Positions 8,692 through 15,787 of a stretch of DNA of 17,983 bases are shown here, one piece after another. A program made the position numbers and the translations under genes. Origin of the DNA: RGIG8748 sp045532255 (GTDB lineage: Bacteria; Bacillota; Clostridia; UMGS1810); NCBI GenBank assembly GCA_045532255.1, contig JAZSFO010000070.1, positions 1 through 17,983 on the forward strand. Direction: 5' to 3'. How positions within the stretch are numbered: the stretch's first letter is position 1; the number at the start of each line of letters is the position of its first letter. The notes below the pieces were generated by a model, which was not told the origin of the DNA, searched no databases, and saw nothing but the letters and a program-made list of their open reading frames with translations.

Positions 8692-9203
8692 ATATATCCG
8701 ACCTCGTTATACCGATTTTTATTCTGGGGGTTATTGTTTTTTCTCTCTTTAGAAAAAGACCTGTATACTCCGACTTTATCCTGGGTGCAAAGGACGGAAT
8801 AAAAACCGCATGGGACATAATGCCTCAGCTTGTGGGTCTCATTGTAGCCATCAAGGTTTTTGATGCGTCGGGCGGTATGGAATTTATTGTAAGACTTATT
8901 AAGCCCCTTACATCTATCCTGCACTTTCCGTCAGAGGTCGTACCCTTTGCCCTTATGAGACCGCTTTCGGGAAGCGGATCTCTTGCACTTGCAACAGGTC
9001 TTTTTGAAAAGTACGGAACAGATTCCTTCATTGGAAGAACAATATCCGTCATGATGGGTTCTACCGAGACAACACTCTATACGGTTGCAATATACTTTGG
9101 TGCCGTGGGGGTAAAAAACACACGCCATACCCTCGTTTGTGCACTATCTGCAGACCTTATAAGCATGATACTTAGCATTGTTGTGTGCACGGTTTGGTTT
9201 TAG
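8688..9203 (+). CDS. spmB: Spore maturation protein B
   Basis: 171 aa, close to the 178 aa of the Bacillus protein. A membrane protein of the same Gate superfamily as SpmA, and its functional partner in spore core dehydration. Marks: FDASGGMEFI near 58-67, the conserved MRPLSGSGSLALATGLFEKYG at about 90-110 and GSTETTLYTVAIYFG at about 124-138. The ATG overlaps the spmA stop by 4 nt, with GAGGAAAAG just upstream, so the two are translationally coupled. Transcription ends before the metG promoter without an obvious terminator; read-through into metG is possible. Confidence 0.93.
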   Translation: MNISDLVIPIFILGVIVFSLFRKRPVYSDFILGAKDGIKTAWDIMPQLVGLIVAIKVFDASGGMEFIVRLIKPLTSILHFPSEVVPFALMRPLSGSGSLALATGLFEKYGTDSFIGRTISVMMGSTETTLYTVAIYFGAVGVKNTRHTLVCALSADLISMILSIVVCTVWF

Positions 9204-9213
9204 AAATTAGCAC

Positions 9214-9242
9214 TTGTAAAATACCAAAATTTGTGATAAAAT
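9214..9242 (+). promoter_or_regulatory. Sigma-A-like promoter of metG with extended -10
   Basis: TTGTAA (9214-9219), a 17-nt spacer and TAAAAT (9237-9242), preceded by TGA (TGn extended -10). The leader is only about 25 nt, which excludes a T-box or S-box in front of metG. Confidence 0.6.
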
Positions 9243-9273
9243 AGTACTGTTAATCAGAAAGGATTGATATACC

Positions 9274-11196
9274 ATGGATAAATACTATATAACAACTGCG
9301 ATTGCATATACCTCAAGAAAACCGCACATAGGCAATACCTATGAGGTTGTTCTTACCGATGCCATCGCACGCTTCAAGAGACTCATAGGCAAAGATGTAT
9401 TCTTCCTTACAGGCACCGACGAGCACGGTCAGAAAATCGAGGAATGTGCCAAGGAAAGCGGAATTACACCAAAGGCATATGTAGACTCCGTTGCAGGCGA
9501 AATCAAAAATATATGGGACCTTATGAACACCAGCTATGACAAATTCATAAGAACAACAGACGATTATCATGAGGAAGCCGTAAAGAAGATATTCTCTAAG
9601 CTCTACGAAAAGGGCGATATATATAAGGATAAATACGAGGGTCTTTACTGCGTGCCCTGCGAATCGTTTTTTACAGAAACACAGGTTACAGATGGCATGT
9701 GTCCCGACTGCGGAAGACCTGTTAAGAAAACAAGCGAGGAAGCATATTTCTTCAAGATGAGCAAATATCAGGACGCTCTCATGAAGCATATAGAAGAAAA
9801 CCCCGAGTTCATTCAGCCCGAAAGCCGTAAGAAAGAAATGGTCAACAACTTCTTAAAGCCGGGGCTTCAGGATCTTTGCGTGTCCCGTTCATCATTCAAA
9901 TGGGGTGTTCCCGTACCCTTTGATGACGGTCATGTAATATATGTATGGATAGACGCTCTCTCAAACTACATCACAGCTCTTGGCTACAATGTAGACAGCA
10001 AGGGTGAGCTTTATTCAAAGTACTGGCCTGCAGATGTACACATCATAGGCAAGGATATACTCAGATTCCACACAATATACTGGCCCATTATACTCATGGC
10101 ACTGGGCGAGCCTCTTCCCAAGCAGATTTTTGGCCATCCGTGGCTTCTCTCTGGCGGAGACAAGATGAGCAAATCCAAGGGTAATGTTCTCTATGCCGAT
10201 GACCTTGTTAAGCACTTTGGCGTAGATGCAATAAGATACTATCTCTTAAGGGAAATGCCCTTTGCTCAGGACGGAACAATAACTCTGGAAACAATAATCG
10301 CAAGATTCAATGCAGACCTTGCAAACACTCTCGGTAACCTTGTTAACCGCACAGTTGCCATGGTTAACAAATATTTTGGCGGAAAGATTGAAAACCCCGA
10401 AGTGTCTGAGGATGTAGACAGCGAGCTTCGTGACTTTGCACTCGCTACAGTAAGGGAAGCTACAGATAAGATGGACGAGCTTAAGGTTGCAGACTCCCTT
10501 GAATGTGTTATAAACCTTGCAAGAAGAAGCAACAAATATATAGACGAGACAATGCCATGGGCACTGGCAAAGGATGAAGATAAATTAGATAGACTTAAGA
10601 CAGTTCTTTGTAATCTCGTGGAAGCTATCCGCTTTATCGGTGTACTCATATCTCCCTTTATGCCACAGACAGGTGAGGCAATCCTCACGCAGATTATGGC
10701 AGAAAACAAGGATTATGCTTCACTTGAGTGCTTTGGAGTAAAGAATGTTCAGGTTGGGGAGGCTCAGCCTCTCTTCCAGAGACTTGACGAAGCTAAAAAG
10801 CTCAAAGAGGTTGAGGACGACCTCTTCTCCGAGCCCCAAAAGGAAGAACCCAAGGAAGAAGCACCTTCCAAACCCGAGATATCAATAGACGACTTTGCCA
10901 AAATGGAATTAAAGGTCGGTCTTGTACTGGAGAGCAAGCCCGTTGAGGGTGCGAAAAAGCTCCTCGTGTCGCAAATCAAAATCGGCTCCGAGGTAAGACA
11001 GATTGTTTCGGGCATAGCTCAGTACTACAAGCCCGAGGAAATCGTGGGCAAAAAGGTTGTTGTTGTAACTAACCTAAAGCCTGTCAAGCTCCGCGGTGTA
11101 TTGTCTGAGGGTATGATACTCTGTGCATCAAACGACAAGGGTCTTTGCATAGTAACACCAGACGCTGAAATAGAAGACGGCTCTGAAGTACGATAA
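9274..11196 (+). CDS. metG: Methionyl-tRNA synthetase with C-terminal tRNA-binding domain
   Basis: 640 aa, the full-length form. It charges tRNA-Met with methionine in the cytoplasm. The class I signatures are HIGN (18-21, the HIGH motif) and KMSKS (297-301). The zinc knuckle is of the four-cysteine type, C126-x2-C129 and C143-x2-C146. The anticodon-binding helical region spans about 340-500. An acidic, low-complexity linker (about 505-535) leads to an EMAP/Arc1p-like tRNA-binding OB fold at 536-640 (DDFAKMELKVG...VSGIAQYYKPEE...GMILCAS). The start follows an AAAGGA site and the promoter at 9214. It forms its own transcription unit, closed by the strong hairpin at 11203. Confidence 0.97.
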   Translation: MDKYYITTAIAYTSRKPHIGNTYEVVLTDAIARFKRLIGKDVFFLTGTDEHGQKIEECAKESGITPKAYVDSVAGEIKNIWDLMNTSYDKFIRTTDDYHEEAVKKIFSKLYEKGDIYKDKYEGLYCVPCESFFTETQVTDGMCPDCGRPVKKTSEEAYFFKMSKYQDALMKHIEENPEFIQPESRKKEMVNNFLKPGLQDLCVSRSSFKWGVPVPFDDGHVIYVWIDALSNYITALGYNVDSKGELYSKYWPADVHIIGKDILRFHTIYWPIILMALGEPLPKQIFGHPWLLSGGDKMSKSKGNVLYADDLVKHFGVDAIRYYLLREMPFAQDGTITLETIIARFNADLANTLGNLVNRTVAMVNKYFGGKIENPEVSEDVDSELRDFALATVREATDKMDELKVADSLECVINLARRSNKYIDETMPWALAKDEDKLDRLKTVLCNLVEAIRFIGVLISPFMPQTGEAILTQIMAENKDYASLECFGVKNVQVGEAQPLFQRLDEAKKLKEVEDDLFSEPQKEEPKEEAPSKPEISIDDFAKMELKVGLVLESKPVEGAKKLLVSQIKIGSEVRQIVSGIAQYYKPEEIVGKKVVVVTNLKPVKLRGVLSEGMILCASNDKGLCIVTPDAEIEDGSEVR

Positions 11197-11202
11197 AATG
11201 AA

Positions 11203-11252
11203 ACATAAAAAATATGCAGTATAAGCTCGCTTATACTGCATATTTTTTATGT
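11203..11252. terminator. Bidirectional intrinsic terminator between convergent metG and cysK
   Basis: Perfect 23-bp inverted repeat (11203-11225 with 11230-11252, loop CTCG). Its arms carry A-rich and T-rich runs, so both strands end in a U tract: rightward for metG, leftward for cysK. Confidence 0.92.
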
Positions 11253-11263
11253 TCTCTCTCCAT

Positions 11264-12190
11264 TCAATCAAATATTCCTGTAGACAAATACCTGTCCCCC
11301 GTGTCGGGAAGAAGCACCACTATTTTCTTATCCTTGTTTTCTTCCTGCCTTGCAAGAGTTATCGCCGCATGAAGTGCCGCACCCGAGGAAACACCTACGA
11401 GTATTCCCTCTTTTTTTGCCAACACTCTGCATGCCTCAAAGGCTTGGTTATCCTCTACGCAGATTATCCTGTCATATATTTTAGTATCAAGAACCTCGGG
11501 AACAAAGCCTGCACCTATACCCTGTATTTTGTGTGCTCCTGCCTCGCCCTTTGTAAGATACGGCGAGGATGCAGGCTCTACGGCTATAACCTTGACATCG
11601 GGATTTTTCTCTTTAAGATATTTTCCTACACCTGTTATAGTTCCGCCTGTACCTACGCCCGATACAAACATATCAACCTCGCCGTCTGTATCGTTATATA
11701 TCTCGGGGCCTGTCCCATAATAATGTGCCTGCCAGTTTGCAGGATTTACAAACTGCCCTGCAACAAAGCTACCCTCAATTTCTTCCTTAAGCTCCTCTGC
11801 CTTTTCTATTGCACCCCTCATACCCAGAGAGCCGTCCGTAAGAACAAGCTCCGCTCCGTATGCCGTCATAAGCTGTCTTCGCTCCATGCTCATAGTGTCT
11901 GGCATTACAATTATCACTCTGTAGCCTCTGCGCGCAGCAACGGCACAGAGACCTATACCTGTATTTCCGCTTGTCGGCTCTATTATGACAGAACCTTCCT
12001 TAAGCATGCCTCTTCTTTCGGCATCGTCTATCATATACTGTGCGGCTCTGTCCTTGACCGAGCCTGCGGGGTTAAAATACTCCAGCTTTGCATAGAGCTT
12101 ACCGCAAAGTCCGTATTCCTTTGAAAGTGAGTTAAGTTCCAGAAGCGGTGTCGAGCCTATAAGCTCGTCTATGGATTTATATATTTTCAT
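11264..12190 (-). CDS. cysK: Cysteine synthase (O-acetylserine sulfhydrylase)
   Basis: 308 aa, the normal CysK length. A PLP enzyme that makes cysteine from O-acetylserine and sulfide. Lys46 in NPAGSVKDRAA is the Schiff-base lysine; PTSGNTGIG (72-80) is the substrate loop; GTGGTITG binds the cofactor phosphate; GIGAGFVPEVLD and SSGAAL follow as in CysK; and the C-terminus has the conserved PDTGDRYLST. It is not a CBS, having neither heme nor CBS domains. The start is set by a strong AAGGAG site. A sigma-A-like promoter lies about 75 nt upstream of the gene; no riboswitch-like structure fits in the leader. It is monocistronic, with no cysE next to it in this window. Confidence 0.95.
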   Translation of the reverse strand: MKIYKSIDELIGSTPLLELNSLSKEYGLCGKLYAKLEYFNPAGSVKDRAAQYMIDDAERRGMLKEGSVIIEPTSGNTGIGLCAVAARRGYRVIIVMPDTMSMERRQLMTAYGAELVLTDGSLGMRGAIEKAEELKEEIEGSFVAGQFVNPANWQAHYYGTGPEIYNDTDGEVDMFVSGVGTGGTITGVGKYLKEKNPDVKVIAVEPASSPYLTKGEAGAHKIQGIGAGFVPEVLDTKIYDRIICVEDNQAFEACRVLAKKEGILVGVSSGAALHAAITLARQEENKDKKIVVLLPDTGDRYLSTGIFD

Positions 12191-12263
12191 ACGATTTCTC
12201 CTTTTTTCTTACTATGCGGATGAATATCAAGCTGAACAAAAATTCATGCAACTATAATAATAT

Positions 12264-12292
12264 AGTATACACCAACTAAAAATCACAATCAA
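12264..12292 (-). promoter_or_regulatory. Sigma-A-like promoter of cysK
   Basis: On the minus strand TTGATT (12292-12287), a 17-nt spacer and TATACT (12269-12264). It lies between the oxidoreductase terminator and cysK and gives a leader of about 65 nt. The leader has only a weak ATGAA/TTCAT hairpin and no recognisable riboswitch or T-box. Confidence 0.65.
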
Positions 12293-12296
12293 GTCT

Positions 12297-12340
12297 TTTT
12301 TAAAAAACAAAACCGCAACGGTATATCATTGCGGTTTTGT
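12297..12340 (-). terminator. Intrinsic terminator of the Gfo/Idh/MocA gene
   Basis: On the minus strand a 12-bp stem ACAAAACCGCAA/TTGCGGTTTTGT (12340-12329 with 12318-12307) is followed by a T-rich tract (12306-12297). It begins 5 nt after the oxidoreductase stop codon. Confidence 0.9.
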
Positions 12341-12345
12341 CGGTA

Positions 12346-13623
12346 TTATAAGTTCTTTATATATTCGTCCATATCTACTACTGTGTCATTTAATCTGGAC
12401 TCTTCTGCTGCGAAGCAGATAAGATGGCTTCTGCAGGAAACATCTATGTCGGATATTGAATTTGAGGGATTGTTATTTGCTATATATTCGTAAAGGTCCT
12501 GCATAATTCCCGAATCTCCGCCTCCATGACCGCCTGCTATAGACTGGTCAAATTCGCTGTCGGGATCGTAAAGCTGTGTTGTTTTCATTGTTGCAAAATC
12601 ATAGAATTCCAAGGACTGTTTTTCCATATTTGCAATAAGCTCGCCCTTGGTTCCCATAAAGGTAGTAACTCTTCCGCCCTCGTTGAATGCAGACATGGTA
12701 AGTGTTACATGCTTGCCCGAGCCGAACTGCATATTAACTACCTGATGGTCTACTACATCGTTGTCGCAATAGTATACACATCTGCCGTAGGGGGATGTCT
12801 TAAGGATTTCATCAACCTCAGCATCGGTGGGGTCAAACTTGTTTGCCGCAATAGCACGGAAATGCTTAACCTCTGCGGTATCTATCTTGTAGAGGTCGGG
12901 TGCGTAGTAGTAGCATGTATCCTTGTGAGGACAGCCGTCAAGACATCTCTTTGGTGCACCCTCGGGAGCATTTTCACTTCTGAAGTAGGTACGCGAGCCA
13001 AAGGACTGTACCTTGGTGCAAGGCTCTTCGAGAAGCCACTGCAGAAGGTCTGTATCGTGACAGCACTTAGCAAGAATCATGGGTGCGGATTCTTCTGTAT
13101 TACGCCAGTTACCGCGAACAAAGCTGTGGCTCATATGTACATTGCCGACACCCTCTGTATGAACGATATTGATTACATCTCCAAGCTTGCCCTCTGCGAT
13201 AAAGTTCTTTATTGCCTTATAAAACGGTGTGTATCTGAGAACATGGCATACAAGAACCTTTACACCGTTTGCCTTAGCCGCCTCGGAAATCCTGAAGCAC
13301 TCTTCGGGTGTGGGTGCTACAGGCTTTTCCAAAAGAAGATCGTATTTCTTTTCTATTGCTTTCATAGCAGGTTCAAAGTGCATCTTGTCCTGTGTGCAAA
13401 TCATTGCTATATCGGCAATCTTAGGTAATTCCAAAAGTTTTTCGTAGCTTTCAAAGCACATATCGTTGGGAACATTATATAAATCTCTCAAATATTCCCT
13501 TTTTTCCTTTACAGGCTCTGCAAGACCCACAAGCTTAAAGCATTCGGGATTGGTCTGCAAAAACTTGAGATAACTGCTTCCGCGGTCTCCTCCGCCAATG
13601 AGAATAAGTGATAACTGTTTCAT
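12346..13623 (-). CDS. Gfo/Idh/MocA-family oxidoreductase with a cysteine-rich insert
   Basis: 425 aa. The N-terminal Rossmann domain (about 1-125) has IGGGDRGSSYL at 9-19 and the family signature EKPVAPT at 99-105, with Lys100 as the likely catalytic lysine. The C-terminal domain has KCCHDTDLLQW near 186-196, where the His/Asp pair matches the second active-site motif. These enzymes are NAD(P)-dependent and act on sugars, inositols or related compounds; the substrate cannot be read from the sequence. The insert CLDGCPHKDTCYYY at 227-240, with three cysteines (Cys227, Cys231 and Cys237), recurs in a subset of the family and could bind metal. The start has AAAGGAG 8 nt upstream. It is a single-gene unit with its own promoter and terminator. 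Confidence 0.9.
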   Translation of the reverse strand: MKQLSLILIGGGDRGSSYLKFLQTNPECFKLVGLAEPVKEKREYLRDLYNVPNDMCFESYEKLLELPKIADIAMICTQDKMHFEPAMKAIEKKYDLLLEKPVAPTPEECFRISEAAKANGVKVLVCHVLRYTPFYKAIKNFIAEGKLGDVINIVHTEGVGNVHMSHSFVRGNWRNTEESAPMILAKCCHDTDLLQWLLEEPCTKVQSFGSRTYFRSENAPEGAPKRCLDGCPHKDTCYYYAPDLYKIDTAEVKHFRAIAANKFDPTDAEVDEILKTSPYGRCVYYCDNDVVDHQVVNMQFGSGKHVTLTMSAFNEGGRVTTFMGTKGELIANMEKQSLEFYDFATMKTTQLYDPDSEFDQSIAGGHGGGDSGIMQDLYEYIANNNPSNSISDIDVSCRSHLICFAAEESRLNDTVVDMDEYIKNL

Positions 13624-13655
13624 AAGAAAACTCCTTTAATTAAGTATACACATTA

Positions 13656-13684
13656 ATTGTAGCATGACCAATATCGTGTGTCAA
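13656..13684 (-). promoter_or_regulatory. Sigma-A-like promoter of the Gfo/Idh/MocA gene
   Basis: On the minus strand a perfect TTGACA (13684-13679), a 17-nt spacer and TACAAT (13661-13656), about 33 nt before the start codon. Confidence 0.78.
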
Positions 13685-13705
13685 TTCGTTTTTGGCTATA
13701 TTTTA

Positions 13706-14255
13706 TCAGTTTTTGGTCTGTATTTCATTGAAGCCGTCTTTTTTATAACGCATGAGTGCAATTAAAGAAGATATCATATTAAAGCACTCGCATATTATAC
13801 CGCCGAGGCTGAAATTGAATATATTATGTACTATCCATGACGGCGACATAAGCCAGAACTGGAATATGCGTATGTGTCTGCCATTGCCGAGCCACATGAG
13901 TACACTCATAATTACAAGAGTAACATAAGGAAGTGCCGAAATGAAAATCATAAACGCGTTATCCTTGATTAGAAAAACCGAAAACGCAAAACATACGGTA
14001 TAAAGAGCCACAGTAAGAATGAGCTTCCATCTTTTTTTGCCGTCTTTTCTAAAAAGCAGTCCTCTTACAAGATTTGTCAGGTTAAAAGGTGCTCCCGCAT
14101 ATGCACCTATAAGCAGGAAATTTATAAGAAAACATACAGCTTCCCACTCCCTGCATAAGAAAAAAAGCCGAATTCTTTCTGCACTGAAATGAGTACACAA
14201 TAATGCAAAGTCCAATGATACCAAAGGTCTGTGCAACAATATCAATTATATCCAT
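13706..14255 (-). pseudogene. YgjV-family inner membrane protein, frameshifted
   Basis: The uninterrupted part (13706-14245, 179 codons from an internal ATG) carries the C-terminal two thirds of a YgjV-like protein: FLINFLLIGAYAGAP, then several membrane helices and SPSWIVHNIFNFSLGGIICE. Its first 35 residues (...RIRLFFLCREWEAV) do not look like the family. The proper N-terminus lies in another frame from ATG 14255: MDIIDIVAQTFGIIGLCIIV, QCRKNSAFF, LMQGVGSCMF. The two join if one base is removed from the AAAA run at 14129-14132 (TTTT in the gene). This restores QGVGSCMFLINFLLIGAY with the spacing I expect for the family. No ribosome-binding site precedes ATG 14255. A sequencing error in the short homopolymer is the main alternative. 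Function of the family is unknown. Confidence 0.75.
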
Positions 14256-14270
14256 AGTAAAACCAATTTA

Positions 14271-14477
14271 TTATTCTGCAAATACATCCTCAATGCTTTC
14301 ACATTCCTTTTCATCAGCCTGTTCCACCTCAACAAGACCGTTGGGTGTCTCAACCATATCCTGATTTTTGATAGACAAAAATCTGCGGACAGCAAAAAGT
14401 CTTGCAATTGCAAATATTGTAACTATGTTTTCCAGAGGACTTGCATGCACGACAATAAGCTGTCTTGCAAGTGCAAA
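14271..14477 (-). pseudogene. C-terminal remnant of an unidentified membrane-associated protein
   Basis: An open frame of 68 codons without a start codon or ribosome-binding site, preceded by an in-frame TAA (14480-14478). The first half is hydrophobic with basic ends (ASPLENIVTIFAIARLFAVRRFLS), like a last membrane helix. The second half is a short acidic tail ending in SIEDVFAE and two stop codons. The start is missing, so I read it as the 3' end of a gene whose 5' part is gone; it lies 15 nt before the YgjV-like start, so they may once have formed an operon. I do not recognise the family. An internal GTG could start a peptide of about 59 residues, but nothing supports translation there. 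Confidence 0.45.
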
Positions 14478-14483
14478 TTACAG

Positions 14484-14681
14484 AACCTCTATGACCGAGG
14501 TGGCAAGGACGGGGTGAAATATGCCGCAAAAATCACCAAAGAGCTTCCGGCAAGCTCTCCTTTGCCATCCGAAAAGCAATTAAAAATGCTTGATGACTGC
14601 TTTATAAAGCGAAATTTATCTCAGGGCGGATGTGCAGACCTTCTTGCAATTACATATTTTCTGTACGGACTGGGTTTATAG
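14484..14681 (+). pseudogene. 3' remnant of a CitG-type triphosphoribosyl-dephospho-CoA synthase gene
   Basis: The frame reads NLYDRGGKDGVKYAAK, then LKMLDDCFIKRNLSQGG and CADLLAITYFLYGLGL to the stop at 14681. This matches the C-terminal end I know for CitG/MdcB-type enzymes (R-GG...G, then RNLSPGGSADLLAxTxFL). The full enzyme is about 270-300 aa and makes the prosthetic-group precursor of citrate or malonate decarboxylase; only about the last 65 residues are here. An ATG at 14445 keeps the frame open but without a ribosome-binding site, and residues from it are not family-like. The 5' three quarters are missing, so this is a dead remnant next to the oppositely oriented remnant at 14271-14477. 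Confidence 0.65.
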
Positions 14682-14685
14682 CCCT

Positions 14686-14952
14686 CTATCTGTTTCTATT
14701 ATTTTTTGCTATTTCAGAAATCTGTGGAAATTTTTGGATTATATACGAATATCCGTTCTTGCTATGGGGAATCAGACATTTTGAGCAATCCTTTATTCCA
14801 TTTTGGATATACTCAAACTGTCCTCCGCATTTGTCGCCGAGAGGATACAGGGGGCAATAGCAGAACATACAGTTAAAAAAATCTCCGTCTGTTTTGTGGC
14901 AGGGATAATATTCACATTCGGTATTCTTAAAATACATACTGTTATTTTTCAT
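14686..14952 (-). CDS. Cysteine-rich small domain protein (PF04071-like)
   Basis: 88 aa, soluble. Eight cysteines at 13, 18, 28, 31, 33, 42, 56 and 59, with His19 and His63, occur in the patterns CEYYPCHK, NCMFCYCPLY, DKCGGQF and DCSKCLIPH. This is the layout of the PF04071 cysteine-rich small domain, a presumed metal-binding module of unknown function that I recall being found with cobalamin or metal-uptake genes. The start follows GGAG about 8 nt upstream, placed just past the stop of the DUF4430 gene (14-nt gap), so the two form an operon. It converges on the citG remnant with only 4 nt between stops and no terminator of its own. Confidence 0.85.
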   Translation of the reverse strand: MKNNSMYFKNTECEYYPCHKTDGDFFNCMFCYCPLYPLGDKCGGQFEYIQNGIKDCSKCLIPHSKNGYSYIIQKFPQISEIAKNNRNR

Positions 14953-14966
14953 AATCCACTCTCCGC

Positions 14967-15395
14967 TCAGTCGGTGTAAACAATCTCATAGCTGTCGCCG
15001 TCCGAGATTTCTTCCATATCAATGCCTGTCATCATACTCTCGCCGTTTTTTGTAAATCCCCAGTAGCTTTGGGTTTTGTCATAATCGGCTTCTATGCCGT
15101 TTACAACCTTGACATACATTCCGTATTCTCCCTCATCTCCTGAGACAAGATTATGCTCTGTAAGGGCATCGCCAAGGGTGTCATTGTCGGTGTTTATTGT
15201 AAATGTAACTGATTTTTCCCCTACCCTCACTTTAGCGGTGATGGTTTTATCGCCTGAGCCAAATTCCGTATCGGATGTGTATACGGCATCTTTCCAAAGT
15301 TCTTTTTCGCCCGCATCCTTTTTGCATGCAGAAAGGCTTAGGCATATGGAAGTGATTGTAAATATTACGAGAATAGTGCTTATAAATTTTTTCAT
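14967..15395 (-). CDS. DUF4430-domain lipoprotein
   Basis: 142 aa. Lipoprotein signal peptide with lipobox LSAC (Cys24 becomes the lipidated N-terminus), so it sits on the outer face of the membrane. Residues about 50-140 fit DUF4430, a transcobalamin-like small fold: the pattern TLGDALTEHNLVSGDEGEYGMYVKV...GIEADYDKTQSYWGFTKNG...GIDMEEISDGDSYEIVYT is typical. Such proteins are thought to bind ligands for ECF-type or other uptake systems; no transporter gene is in the window. The start has AGAGAGG about 9 nt upstream and a promoter at 15435-15463. First gene of a two-gene operon with the cysteine-rich protein. Confidence 0.87.
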   Translation of the reverse strand: MKKFISTILVIFTITSICLSLSACKKDAGEKELWKDAVYTSDTEFGSGDKTITAKVRVGEKSVTFTINTDNDTLGDALTEHNLVSGDEGEYGMYVKVVNGIEADYDKTQSYWGFTKNGESMMTGIDMEEISDGDSYEIVYTD

Positions 15396-15434
15396 TTGTA
15401 ATGACCTCTCTAAAATATTGTTAAGTATAATTAT

Positions 15435-15463
15435 ATATTAAATGATTAAAAATCGCAAGTCAA
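15435..15463 (-). promoter_or_regulatory. Sigma-A-like promoter of the DUF4430 operon
   Basis: On the minus strand TTGACT (15463-15458), a 17-nt spacer and TAATAT (15440-15435), about 40 nt before the start codon. Confidence 0.6.
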
Positions 15464-15489
15464 ATACATTATTATATAAACAATTTTTT

Positions 15490-15720
15490 GCGAAATTTTA
15501 CTATGCAACGCCAGCCGTCAACCGCTTCGAATCAGCTTCACACCGACAGTTGGTGCTCGCTTCTTCGGCGGTTTTGCCACGCATACTTCCTTCTATTCAT
15601 TTTCGCTTAGCTCAATTCATAGGGAAGTATTGCGACTTTCCTAGGAAAGCAGTTCGTTGGTGCTTACGCAAAACAAAAAAGACCTCGCATATGAGGTGTA
15701 CTCTAAAGGACAGTAATTTT
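15490..15720 (+). other. Structured intergenic element with a stable-RNA-like 3' tail (possible decayed 5S rRNA unit)
   Basis: This lies in the roughly 600-base gene-free stretch 15396-15994. It contains an 8-bp stem ATACTTCC/GGAAGTAT (from 15583 and 15623), a perfect 14-bp palindrome CTTTCCTAGGAAAG (15636-15649) and several smaller stems. Its tail (15668-15720) closely matches, on the opposite strand, the 50 nt just after the 5S rRNA gene at the right end: AAACAAAAA, GAC-TCGCAT, GTACT and GGACAGTAA occur in the same order. Upstream pieces (CATAC, TTAGCTC, GAAGTATTGCG, CCTAGGAAAGCAG) appear in the order of 5S motifs but are weak. An open frame across 15442-15729 has low-complexity, protein-unlike content and is not called. 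The rest of the stretch (15815-15994) shows only one small hairpin (15846-15866). Confidence 0.5.
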
Positions 15721-15755
15721 AAAGGCTGAACGAATGGTTTCGTTCAGCCTTTTTT
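15721..15755 (+). terminator. Strong intrinsic terminator closing the structured element
   Basis: A perfect 14-bp stem AAAGGCTGAACGAA/TTCGTTCAGCCTTT (15721-15734 with 15739-15752, loop TGGT) ends in six T (15750-15755). No rightward gene precedes it, which suggests that the segment upstream is, or was, a transcribed non-coding RNA. Confidence 0.88.
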
Positions 15756-15783
15756 GTAGGGTTCGGCGGTTTCCGACGAACCG
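15756..15783 (+). repeat. REP-like GTAG-headed hairpin, copy 1
   Basis: Begins GTAGGG, then a 10-bp stem GGTTCGGCGG/CCGACGAACC with one mismatch and a TTT loop. A GTAG tetranucleotide at the foot of a short imperfect hairpin is the known architecture of REP sequences handled by RAYT transposases. It starts directly at the end of the terminator U tract, so it may have been inserted there. Confidence 0.6.
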
Positions 15784-15787
15784 CATT

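Noticed and set aside
9204..9273. Possible T-box or S-box leader in front of metG
   Set aside because: Only about 70 nt separate spmB and metG and these hold an ordinary promoter; there is no antiterminator or specifier structure.
11249..12124. A 291-codon open frame on the plus strand opposite cysK
   Set aside because: It is antisense to a clear, well-conserved cysK with its own ribosome-binding site and promoter; its product is rich in Cys, Tyr and His with no family-like pattern.
12191..12263. Possible cysteine or methionine-responsive riboswitch before cysK
   Set aside because: The leader is about 65 nt with one weak hairpin and lacks a terminator or conserved riboswitch core.
12526..13428. 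A 300-codon open frame on the plus strand opposite the Gfo/Idh/MocA gene
   Set aside because: Shadow of the real gene; no ribosome-binding site and no recognisable protein features.
15442..15729. A 95-codon open frame on the plus strand in the intergenic stretch
   Set aside because: No ribosome-binding site; it runs through strong palindromes and into a terminator stem, and its tail matches the non-coding flank of the 5S gene.
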